Origin: Onchocerca lupi
Lineage: Eukaryota; Nematoda; Chromadorea; Rhabditida; Onchocercidae
NCBI GenBank assembly: GCA_028564675.1
Contig: JAOVVO010000230.1
Coordinates: 44,949 to 108,948, forward strand
Length of the DNA stretch: 64,000 bases
Direction of reading: 5' to 3'
Shown in pieces: positions 1 through 11,049 of the stretch. The first letter of the stretch is position 1, and each line of letters starts with the position of its first letter. A program made the translations under genes and the position numbers. A model generated the notes under the pieces. It made no database searches. It saw only the letters and a program-made list of their open reading frames with translations, and had not been told where the DNA came from.

Positions 1-3000
1 TATTCTTTTTTGGCTATTTCACGATAGAAACCAATGAGAATTTACAATGTCTTCATTGATTACAAAATAAATATAAAAAAAGGGATCAATTGTCTTGAAT
101 ACGATGTAACTTATTTTATTATATTTTAATCAAATCAAATTATGATGGCAGTCAATGAATAAGAAACTGATCTATGACCTGCAGTTCGCAAAATATTTGG
201 CTAGACTTTAGAACAGATAATAAAATGGCAAGATTAGCGACTGAAAGCTGGTTTTCTAGCTGATAATACAGTTGGCCTATGATCTTTATCATATATATAT
301 CATTCTTTCTAATGCGACGTAATAATCGTACTTCATTTAAGTTATTCATAATTTGTTCACATTCTGTTCTGATAGATTACGGTAAACGTATTTGCAAAAT
401 GCAAATGCAAATAAGTTGCATTTCAAATTGCAAGACAGTGTAGAACTCAACCTTGCTTTTTTGCTAGGAGTTGTAGGACCAAAAAAGAGTGATTTCGAAC
501 AATCACAATAGAACGAAATTATATGATTTGGCAGATATATTGTAAGTTGTACGTCTGATAGAAATAATAAATCGAGAAAAAAGCACATGCTTTTTTTAAA
601 AAATTTCAGGAGCCTTTCATTTCATGAATATGGAAAATATCTCGTTTTGCTTTGCAAAAAATTTCCAGAGAGATCTAATGCTTTGACATCTATTATTCAG
701 ATAGTAGATGGTTTCTTGTCTTTAGTTTTCTCTCGGAATCACGGATGAAATAAAAGTGACTAATCTCAATTATAGAAATGTGTGCCAATGTGTCATTTCA
801 AGCTTGTAAATAATTAATTCATTCACTTTGCAATGCAATAACAGTTCTCGAGCTCTTCTGGATTTCATCAAAAGAGGATTTCAATGAAAAAAAAAATCCA
901 GATTGCTGTCTAAATTCTTGTTGAAATGGGATGGCGCACCTGACATAGCTCTGTCAATTTGACTTTTATCAAACGCAACTTATCATCGCATACTTATCTA
1001 TCAATCTCTTTTTCCCAAATTTTTTCAGCTGAGATGAATCGTACCCATACATATATTTCTTCCCTCTGTTATCCTATTGTTCCACACAAAAACTGTACAA
1101 ATGACTCGTCCTATCTTATCTGCTTATCACGCGCATTCCGACAGGACAGGTAACAGTAACAAATGTGTTATCCACAGGTGACGCTACACCCCATTAGATA
1201 CCTCTCTTGAAGTAGTGTGACTGAGATATTTGACAGCTTGCTGATTGTATGGTGATCAGCAATGGAAAAGGTTCAATCGATTCAAATGTCATGAAATGAA
1301 GTTGTGCTAATTGATAAATTTTTCGTATTACTTACTGATAATTGATTTCTACCACAAAAGTTTCGTCGTGGTCATCTCGATTTGGATGATTATACAAATA
1401 ATCGTCGTTATATTGGCAGTAAATTCATGATATGGCATCAGAAAAAAATCAGAGATGATTTCATCCACATTGTATTTCCATGTTCAGTGTCTGGCAGACA
1501 TCAAAATGTAATCTCAAAATTCACTTCAGACCACTTTTTCACCCATTTTTTACTTCTGATTTCAGAAGAAGAATAAATATTTCCAGTAAAACAGTCCAAA
1601 GACTTTAGTAGTATCTAATCGAAATATTCCTTCAATGGAAAATGACTTTCCAACACTTTACAGTAATTGCACCGCTTCACAAAAAAGAAATTTTTCTTTA
1701 AAAAAATCTGATTTTATTTAAATTTGATGGAATTAGACAGAGAGCATTTCCCACGTTTTTAGGAGCAGCTTTTCTTTTTTCATGTGCATAATAACTGGAA
1801 CAGGTATGATTCACGTACTAATTTACAGTAATGAGGAAACATTGAGTTTTCCAAGGATCTTCGCTCAACTTTATTCATTCGATACAGCAAATTTTTAAAC
1901 ATCAGGGGATTTCCGACCTTCTCTGCATTGCTATTCCAAACAAACCACGACAGCATTCGCTGAAGCACTTTGTCTCATGGCACTTGCTGATGACCAATTT
2001 CACAGCAAAAGTTGTAAAATCTGGTTAGTCACTATGTGATGCGGTCTAAAATAAAGCCTAGCTGAAAGTGCCATTTCCAACGAAGAAAATTTATTCTTTA
2101 TCGATAAATTGACATTTTGTTCTGACACTGATGAAAGCGACAACAGCGATAGATTGATATTTTCAATTCCAAATTTTCACTGTCACTTCATTCTGATGCC
2201 ATGTAACTTGCTGATGAAATGATACTCGAATATCCTTTTATTAGAATGTTCTTACTTTTTTGTATTGCTTACCTGAGAGAAGCATCAACTATTTTTACAA
2301 AAGTTATATTAACAACAGATTTCTTTATAACTTTCCAATCGAATTTTTCACGAATTTTTTCAATTGTCTGATTCGAATCGTTCGTTATTCGTTACATCAT
2401 TATAAAGCCTGCAATGAGTATAGTGCGAAGTTTATTTTCTTCTGTAATTTTGGTTCCTAAACGAGATATGCAGATATTACACATATACATCCAACAGACT
2501 GTTTGAATTTCAGTTAAGACCTACAGTCGCTTCAGCATAGCGATATAATGAATTGAGTTCATAAAAGATTCTTGACAAATGTATGCGATTCAGATGCCAG
2601 CTCTTAGCTAGATTATGATCATCGTTGATTGCACTTCACTGTTTGCTTATATGAAAGTGTTCAACTGCATAACAAAGAAAATATTGAAAGTTTATATAAT
2701 AAAATATTAATATTTCAATATTATCACATGGTAGTAGAGTTCATAAGCTATAAATGTTTATTTCAAAATTTATATTGGACAACTTTTTTCGATATATTTG
2801 AAATTATTTAGTGGCTAAAGTTAAAATGAATTTGCCTGAAACATTTTCTAAAATAAGCTGAGAGACAATACTTTGAATCTTTCGCGGATATTTTGGCTTC
2901 CTCCGACTTCCGGTGAATTAAGTGCGGTAAATTAACTGCCAAGTGAATAAGTATAATTTCAAGGCTTTATCTGTAAGCATGAAGATCGGTTCTGTGCGCG

Positions 3001-3162
3001 TAAGGTGTTCTAATTGAGTGAATAATGTTTCAACTGTTATCTTTGGTCCTAAGGAGTAAAATATATCAAAGAAGAGATTCTTATCGATAATTTCTTCCCA
3101 CTATTTTTGCATTTGCTACCATTTGAGACTATTTTGTTATAACTTCGAATATATTAAAAGTA
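1..3162. other. AT-rich stretch without a supported gene
   Basis: Six-frame reading shows only short, AT-driven open frames with no domain I recognise. The one segment with exon-like structure is 179-368 on the minus strand, listed separately. No tRNA boxes, tandem arrays or long inverted repeats were seen. Either the end of a neighbouring gene or plain intergenic DNA would fit. Confidence 0.5.
179..368 (-). CDS. Weak candidate internal exon, unidentified
   Basis: On the minus strand a frame runs open from a possible acceptor (TATCAG, or the AACAG just after it) near 368 to a CTGCAG|GTCATA donor at 179/178. It encodes about 62 residues containing NEVRLLRRIRKNDIY and GQLYYQLENQLS. The composition looks more protein-like than neighbouring frames, and both splice signals are present. 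I do not recognise the family and found no partner exon within the window, so it may be an exon of a gene that lies mostly to the left, or chance. Confidence 0.18.
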
Positions 3163-3698
3163 CTAACAGTACCCGGCCACGCTTCGCGTGCCCGGCTCCA
3201 GCTAATCTGCATGAATAAAATGTAAATGTTCGTTTGCTAAAAATCTTAAATCTTCGAAAGTTCTTAAATATGCGCAACACATTTTTTTTGTTGCTCCATT
3301 AAATTCCAGAGCCTTGCAATAAGGACACACTTCAGTCATAGTGTCAGTAAGAACATGCAGGCTCAAACGGAATGCAAGACAATTGTAATCGCTTGATTGT
3401 TGAATACAAAGTTGTGTTTAACGCTGATCTCTTGTTTCTCGTTGACATCTTCAGCCACTCTCAATCTGTCGCGCTCATTCCGTTCAAAACGAAGCAGATC
3501 TGAAGCTGCTGAACAGGATCGACGTGCATCCTCAAGCACGATCGATGGATAATATAATGAAGGTAAACGTGGCGAATAAATCCAGTCCGCTGATGAAGGC
3601 ATGGTCAATAAATTCTGTCCGCTCATGAAGACGTGGCACAGGGCTTGGCCGTAAAAAAAAACTATATCTATGTAAAAAAAGCGCCTATTCAAATGCAA
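3163..3698 (-). mobile_element. Decayed Helitron-like 3' end with coding remnant
   Basis: On the minus strand a 10-bp stem with one mismatch and a TTC/GAA loop (3173-3195) is followed six bases later by TTAG at 3163 and then T. Helitrons end in CTRR preceded by a GC-rich hairpin and insert between A and T; TTAG here would be a mutated CTAG. Upstream on the same strand, 3363-3698 is open for 111 codons and rich in Arg, Glu and Asp (for example RFERNERDRLRVAED), and the segment is clearly richer in G+C than its surroundings. The helicase and Rep domains are not present, so this is at most a truncated or non-autonomous copy. The assignment rests on the terminal structure and is inference. Confidence 0.4.
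3173..3195 (-). repeat. GC-rich terminal hairpin
   Basis: Arms CCGGCCACGC and GCGTGCCCGG pair over ten positions with one mismatch around a three-base loop. It is one of very few GC-rich palindromes in the window and lies six bases from the proposed Helitron terminus. Confidence 0.6.
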
Positions 3699-4720
3699 GA
3701 TTATATCAAAATTTGGAAGAAATTGGTGAAGAACATCCGGAGATTTAAAGCTTATGACGGCAAATATTTACATTTTTATTTTTATAGATGAATTCTCAGA
3801 AGAGACGATATCGGCTAAGAAAGATCGTATTGTACCGAAAAACTCGAAAATATCTCAAATTCAAATGCGGAAATAGCTATACATACCGCAGTGTGACTGT
3901 TATTATTTATAAAACTCAATATCATGATTATGAAGGGATAGCTATGTTTATTCTCTCCCCACACTGGATAATAAGTTAATTTGGAGACATCTGAACCTTC
4001 CTCCGAAAGCACGAAATTAAGGCTGATTCCAGAAGTGAGAAAAGCAAAATATGCTTGAGATAATTCTAAGATAAGGTAAGAGGATTTCAGAGCAGATAAC
4101 AGCAAAGAAATTATATAGAGAAATTGAAGAATATTATATTTTCTTTCAGCATGTTTTTTGATTAAAAGATGAATGAGACTTTATTCAAATTGCAAAAAAC
4201 AATTTCTAGAGATAGGAACACCTAAAAATCAGTAATCCAAAGTGATGGAGCAAATTTTAACAACCATCTCCAAAATTCAGATCATTCTTGTCTTCCTTAT
4301 CATATTTCTTTCCCTAAATGAAAATAAAAATACGGTTTTTTTTGAAAAGTTTGAATAATCCAGATATATATCTAATATACTAAAAGTCTATTTTAATTCA
4401 GCGTGAATGCCATGATTTCTGTGTAGATTCAATATACATTAGCAACACAACAGGAAGAAAGGTAAACGAAAGAATAATCAACTGCAGTCTTGAAAAATCC
4501 AACTCATATTGATAATATGCCATTTCAAAATATTATATTTCTTCAAGAAAAGTCATATTTCATCTCCTCTCCTTCTTTCCTTCTTATCTACAGCAGCCTG
4601 CCTTGAAATATCATATCTTCACATAATAGAGCAAAATATATAATGTGAAACTGATAGAAAAATGAGAAGTTTCGAAAGTCTTGATTGAAAGAAGGAATAA
4701 TGAAAAAATTACCCAACTAA
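3699..4720. other. Intergenic stretch upstream of the Cwc15 3' end
   Basis: Short overlapping open frames occur on both strands around 3790-4105, without splice-consistent structure or recognisable motifs. The rest is AT-rich and includes the 3' flank of the minus-strand Cwc15 gene. I see no supported feature. Confidence 0.5.
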
Positions 4721-6489
4721 TCATTTGATATATTTCTCCATAAACTTCTTGTGAAATTCTGAACGAATGGCATCATTGATGAAAACCTGCTCCTTCCTGC
4801 GCTCTTCAATGCCCTTAGCACAATTCTTGAAAACTACATCATCATCCCATCGTCGTTTCACCTTAATTATTAAACTACCCCAATATATAAAAATAAAATG
4901 GAAGCAATATAAACATCTAGTAAAATACGTATAATATCAAAATTAACAGAATTACAGTGTGTATGTCCAGATATTGCCAGCATATAATGAAGACAGTTGC
5001 ACTAAATGTTCGAATCGCTCTAAAAATCTTTGTCAAGGAATATGCTACTGGTTAATAATCCTTTTCAAGCAGTATGCTACTAGTTATAATAGATTTTTTT
5101 GCACTAATCTACAATAGTGTATTATAATTTACACATTTCTGTTATGGATTAGTGGCATTCCTATTTCTAAAATGAGATTATAACCCGAGTAATATTTTTA
5201 TAGCTGTATTTGATACTTCTATGCAAGAGAGTGCAATCTTTTATGTTTCAGCGCAAATGAACGTACCTTGAAATCTGATGCTTCATTGTTGAGCAATGGA
5301 TTTCCGTGCAAAATATTTTCGGTCCTGATCCGTTCCTACAAAACACAAATACACTTTCAAGAATTATACTGACGAGTCAATAAATGATATCAAGCCTCAT
5401 TCTAATTTTCCATGATAACTCATCGTTTAACACAAACCATCTCTCTGCTTTCACTATTGTCATATTATTCATCTTTATAAATTATTCACCACCTATATAT
5501 GAACAGGATTAAAAGAAATATAAACAGTGAAGCAAAAGTTCATTTAAAAATATGAACTAGAAACATTTAATTTCTACCTGTTCTTCAGCTAATGCCGCAT
5601 CACGTTGAGCCTTCTCCAAAGCTCGTTCTTTCTTGATCCTAGCTAGTTCAGCCATCAATTCTGCGGCATCATCCTCATCTTCATCGGAATTCTACAATCA
5701 ACACAGATTAATAGACGATATCAAGAATTTCAAAAAAATTTCAAAAAAATCAGAATCCTATATAATAAATTACATAAGAATTGAAGAAAAAATGTGGATT
5801 GTCACATAAAAAGCTAACAAACACAAATAATAAGCTAACAGCGAATAGACGTAAGTGAGAAAATGCAAAAATGATAAACTTACATCATTGATATCATCAT
5901 CATAAGGGTCGTCCTCATCTTGGACATTTGGTGCCGAAATCCCCTCCAGTTTTGGTTTCTTTTGCATATTCCAACCACTTTCTCGATTTCTTCGTTCACG
6001 TCCTACATTTTTCTCCTTCTCCTCTAATTCGCGACGCAAATCCTGCAAAAATATGGATAATTCTAATAGTTTATCATTGGATTAACAATTCATTTCGTCA
6101 GTCCAACTTATGATGCATAGCAAGCCCTATTCCTGTTATATTTATGTGCAAGCAAAATACGTTAGCTTCCCTTCAAATTTCAAGTAGAGCTAAAGTCTAA
6201 ATGAGTCCGCTTTTTATTCTACACAATCACTTCCTGTTTTCTCCTTCCTCTATTCTAGATGATTGTATGTACATAATACGAGTATCTCGCCTTAATTTCT
6301 TCATTCAAGCCGTCTTACCCTCGATTTGATATCCTCTGCATGCCCTTGTCCCTTTTGACGGTATTTAAGTTTTGTGTGTGATGGCATATCCTTGCTTGAA
6401 TACTGCTGCGATAATTTTGAGAGATCGCCCTCATTTCTACCAGATCCACCTCGCGCCGGTTCAAAAGTAGGTCGATGTGCAGTCGTCAT
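4721..6489 (-). CDS. cwc15: Spliceosome-associated protein CWC15 homologue
   Basis: Five exons on the minus strand: 6319-6489, 5884-6042, 5578-5691, 5267-5335 and 4721-4861, all with GT-AG borders and phase 0, encoding 217 residues (human CWC15 is about 229). CWC15/Cwf15 is a small, largely disordered nuclear protein of the Prp19/CDC5L-associated complex in activated and catalytic spliceosomes. The start MTTAHRPTFEPARGG and the following SQQYSSKDMPSHTKLKYRQ are the family signature. Next come a basic Arg/Glu-rich stretch, an acidic Asp-rich centre (about residues 97-120), a helical segment (ELARIKKERALEKAQ) and the conserved C-terminus with KRRWDDDVVFKNCAKG and a FHKKFMEKYIK end. A TTGTTTTAG acceptor seven bases upstream of the ATG suggests trans-splicing. 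The model is complete with no breaks, and the identification is firm. Confidence 0.95.
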
Positions 6490-7526
6490 TACGATACCTA
6501 AAACAAAGCAATTCATAACAAAACATTTGAATAACTCTTTACAATAATAATGGAACGTCATGTTAACTGCGATAATCAAAGTAATCATGATAGTTATTTA
6601 TATACGATGATTACGCATAACCATAGAGTCACGCACAAATGAAGCTCACGTCTAAGCGTAATAAGCGTAAAAAGTTCTTAGTTACAGATAACTGAAAGTG
6701 ATTACCAAAATTCACCCACCTCACTTCTCAAAATTTAAGTCCAAACAGTATGCCGATATTTCACGGCTGGTCATCATCTAGCAAGGATGTGGCTCATTAT
6801 CTCATACAGATGGGAGATTGGCGCTGAAGTCGGAGTGTTTTTTAGTAGAGCATGACGAGATTTTGATTTCCTTCCGTTGGTCATTTTTTGAACACTTTAA
6901 ACCTATAAGTAACTTTTATTGCTTGTAATGGAATACGTACTGTAGTGCTGAGAATTTTGACCAGAGTTCATTTCTTGCATTCTGATGTTATGAGGGCGGC
7001 AGATGCTTCATTTAATTCATCATAGATAGCTGAAGAGAATACATTTATGCCATTTAGAGAGAACGTTTTCTGTAGCTAAGGGAATGATGAAAGGATCCAA
7101 GATAAGCAAGGCACTTTCACTCTCCGTGATTATTATGTTTATCTTCGTTTTATTACCGTAGATCTGTATAACCTGATATGATTGTCATTTTATCTTACCA
7201 TAATGTTTTCCTGAAACATAATTTACATGCTATTCATTTTTATCCATCATTTACCTTTATCTAATATTTGATGATTACTGTTCTTCAATCCTGTATGTGT
7301 TTGTAGTTGTTGATTATAATTAGACCCAGGTAGCTTCACTTTATCATTATAATGATGTACATCTGCTGCAGAATGCACTTTTATCTGATTTTATAATTTT
7401 TGTAACTATGTAAAGGCAAGAGTTAACGGGAGAAATGATTTCTATTAGCAAAAAGCTGTTATGTCATATGAGTTAGTGCCCTAAATAGCATCGAAGTGCA
7501 GTTGAAAGATTTGTAACTGGTAGTGT

Positions 7527-7559
<33 letters not shown>

Positions 7560-7926
7560 AACTGGTTTGTTTTGGCACTGCTGGATACTCTGACATGGCT
7601 TTGTTCAGTCCACTTAATATAACTAGATAGATGACTGTATGCTTCTGATAGCCAATATTACTATCAGGTCTCTTCTTGCAGTTATAGTGATAAGTACTGT
7701 GAACATATCTCAGAAACAATATGGAAATCTGAAGAGCAATTCCTAGCCTTTTTGAATTTCTTCACACATGTTGCATGCATGTATCTGTCGGTGTATTTTA
7801 TCAGATATGCAATTAATGGATGCTTCAGAATTCCCAAAAACATGTGAGTTCTTGTTCAGTTCGTGAAATGAACGCTCATAAATGATATTAGCATTATATT
7901 ACCGATGAAAACATTTTTTCAGGAAA
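6490..7926. promoter_or_regulatory. Shared upstream region of divergent cwc15 and FAM50
   Basis: This 1.4 kb gap separates two genes transcribed away from each other, so it must contain both promoters, possibly shared. No coding exon is apparent. It contains a pure A tract at 7528-7557 (30 bases), which could exclude nucleosomes. No other element can be named from sequence alone. Confidence 0.45.
7528..7557. repeat. Poly(A) tract, 30 bases
   Basis: An uninterrupted run of 30 A between the two divergent genes. Such homopolymers are common in AT-rich nematode DNA, and the exact length may be affected by sequencing. Confidence 0.85.
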
Positions 7927-10566
7927 ATGTCGAAGGCGGATGAAGGGCGTCTGATACATATCGCCAAGAAACGTGAACGTGCTAAAGAAGCCATCGAGCA
8001 AAGACGGCGGAAATTGGAAGAAGAGACAAAAAATCGTAAGATTTTTTTACAGTATCTCTATACCAGCCGGCCTATGAATAGCGTAGAACAATCTGCGATT
8101 TTGGGAGTTGATTCGTTTACAGTCAAAGAAATTCTGATTATCATCTTGTTTATGCTTCTCCATTTCAGTAAAATCAGGTATCACAACGAAGTTCACTGCA
8201 AATTACGATGCTATAGAAGATACTCTGAAAACTAGCACTGTTGGTCTGGTAACGCTGGACGAAATGCGAGAAAAACAACGAGATGTAGTTGAAGCAAGGT
8301 TTTGTATCAGTTTTTGCAGTGGTTTATTCGAAAGCTTTATACTCATCGACATGAGATTTTTTCCAAAATTTGAATATATGTATAAAGAAAAAAAAGTGCA
8401 AAATACAGGTGAGAATTCGTTATACTTCCGATCAGGGATATGAACTCTATCTTATCTTAATTTGTGACTGAAACAACTAGTCACCACCCCATTTTATTCA
8501 TTAGGTCCTCAAAATATTCCCTCCATGCAAGAAATAACAATAGCAAATAAAACTAAGGAATTGGGGAGTTATTTTGTGAACCCAATGAACAAGATAGGAT
8601 GATGATCAGCTGTCTTGGTCACAGATCAAGATAAAGTAGAGTCTCATATGTGTGACAGAAAATACAAGGATTTTTTACTATTGTAAATTCTATAAACTTG
8701 ATCAGAGGCTTCGATTTTTCTGCAGGGAATTTCAAAGAACAACTGAAGAGGATTCTAAAGAAGGTATTAGAAATACAGCTAGCGATAATAAAGGTTGTCA
8801 AGTAAGTCCAAATTGTATCCCTTTATGTGCTCACTGCTTTTCTTAATTTGCATTCACAGTCACAATTTAGCAAAAATCGATAGTTATAATTTAGCGACTT
8901 GAGCTTATGCTTGATTCTACTTCTTTATATTTATTCTTTAGATACTTTGACCTCAAATACTCTTTGCAAATCAGATCACCTTCATTATATTATCAAGCGT
9001 CTTCTCGTTGTAGACGAGTTGCTATGCTACTATCATTACTTCGCGCTCAGTTTAGATGATTTTCCTGCGTACCATCCGATCTCCTTAATTTTTTCTGTCG
9101 TGATATTATGTTTTATGAATGAGATAATTTCAGAAACGAGTGCTTTCTTTTGCATTTGATGATGAAGATGAAGAAGATGTGGTGTCTAAGCCGTTAGAGA
9201 AAAAAGTAAGCGTTCTGACGAAAATTTTATTACCATAAAGTTACTGGCAGATGCATATAAATCTAATTTTAGCGAGTGGGCATGGATCCGACAGTGGAGA
9301 CAGCATTTCTGCCGGACCGTAATCGAGAAAAAGAGTTGGCCAGGTGAATTTATTTTCTTTCATCGGTTCTTTAAATGATAGATTTTCAAATAAATATTTA
9401 TTGAAGGTTAAAGGAAGATCTAGCAAAGGAATGGCAGGCGTTGCAGGAGAAAGAAAAAAACGAAGAGATTAACATTGCATTCGTATATTGGGATGGTTCC
9501 AGTCACCGCAAAGATTTAAAAATGAAAAAAGGAAACACAATATCACAATTTCTTGTTCGAGCACTTGAAGTATTTTTTCATGTACTTTGTTGTCATCATT
9601 CTACTTTCTCACTCTCTGCAAGAATAAAAGCATTGAGATTCACCGGCTTAAATATTCTTTTGCAGTTGCTGAAAAGGGAATTCAGCGAAACACGGGCAGC
9701 TGTACCGGAGAGTTTAATGTTTGTTAAGGAGGATCTCATCATACCGCATTTTTATACGTTAGTTTCTTTTTATTCTGCAGTACCGAATTATAAGAACAGA
9801 ACGTAAGTCTGATATCTTGTTCCATTCTTTCAGTTCTTTGATGACTGTACGTCATATATTTTTGTCACATAGTATTAAGAGAACAATACATCATTGTATA
9901 CTTGATATAGTTATATCACTGCAGTATTTGTTTAGACAGAATATCATCGTTTCAGATTTCAAGATTTCATTGTAACAAAAGCAATGGGAAAAACAGGTCC
10001 GTTATATGAATTTGATGCCGCTGGAGAAATACGACTAAGACAGGATGCTGCTGTAGACTGTGGCGAATCTCATCCAGCCAAGGTATCAGTCAAAGTTCAA
10101 AATGCTTAATCTGTATTAAACGGTACTGAAACACCATTGCCTTCATCGGATTTTCGTCTTTCTATAGATTAGTTGAGAATTGAATGTCAGTTTCAAGAAC
10201 ATTGTATGAGAATATTAAAAATTTCTGTGACATTAAATTAAAATATATTTAGCAATATTAACTATTAACTGATATACGAGAACAAAAGTTAAATGATAGA
10301 TTAATTCTATTCACATATCGATATGCTGTAATGTGCTCTTCAATATTATAATTTTAAATTGTGTGATATAATTTAAAAAAAAATACTAAAAAGGCTTTCA
10401 TTAAGAGGAACAAAAAAAAAATATGCGATAATAGCATTCATTTTTTCAGGTTGTATTACGAAGCTGGTACGAAAAGAATAAGCATATATATCCTGCGTCT
10501 CGATGGGAAGCTTTTGTACCTAATAAAGAATACAGGCGAACAATCGATGATCTCACCACCATTTGA
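7927..10566 (+). CDS. FAM50: FAM50/XAP5 family nuclear protein
   Basis: Nine exons: 7927-8035, 8169-8298, 8726-8801, 9134-9205, 9273-9343, 9407-9569, 9666-9757, 9956-10082 and 10450-10566, giving 318 residues (human FAM50A about 339). FAM50A/XAP5 is a nuclear protein that co-purifies with spliceosomal C-complex components and influences splicing. Visible order: a basic N-terminal helix; the conserved NYDAIEDTLKTSTVGLVTLD block near residues 50-68; an acidic AFDDEDEEDV patch; the ETAFLPDRNRE motif; the AFVYWDGSSHRKDLKMKKGN core; KEDLIIPHFYTFQDFIVTKA; and the terminal KVVLRSWYEKNKHIYPASRWE that defines the XAP5 domain. TTTTTTTCAG lies four bases before the ATG, so the mRNA is probably trans-spliced. 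The segment between the N-terminal block and the acidic patch is shorter than in vertebrates. No breaks were seen. Confidence 0.95.
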
Positions 10567-11049
10567 TCAATCAACGTAAATCTATTAGTTTCCTGTATTT
10601 TACACCGCAAGAAGCAACATTTATTTATCTTTGACAGATACCGCTAAAGACGTCAGATGTTCTGAGGTAGCGAAATACTTGTTTATAAGTCATAGACCCT
10701 CATTTTAAGTCTTTTTCTTTTTTTTCTATTTTATCATTATATTAGCCATAACCTACTGCATACATAGTCATTCCTCATTATTATATTTACTATAAACTTT
10801 ATAATTTTAGGGAAGCATGCTATAATAAAAAGAAAAAAAAAACTCTTCATCAAAAGAAAAGTCATATAATTCATGCAAACACATGAATATTCCCTTTTAT
10901 AAATATTACTTTCTGGTTCCATAACATCAAGACATTTGCACACTCATTGGGATCTATCACAATGAATCTTACTGCAGAATACTATAACGCTCATCTAATA
11001 AGACCATTTGCAATCTACAAATATACAAAAAAAAAAAAAAAACTTTTAT
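10567..11049. terminator. Convergent 3' flank between FAM50 and ATP synthase b
   Basis: The two genes end facing each other across 483 bases. On the minus strand an AATAAA directly overlaps the end of the subunit b reading frame (TGAATAAAAG), a likely poly(A) signal, followed by a long T run. For FAM50 no perfect AATAAA was found close to the stop. No coding sequence is supported here. Confidence 0.5.
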
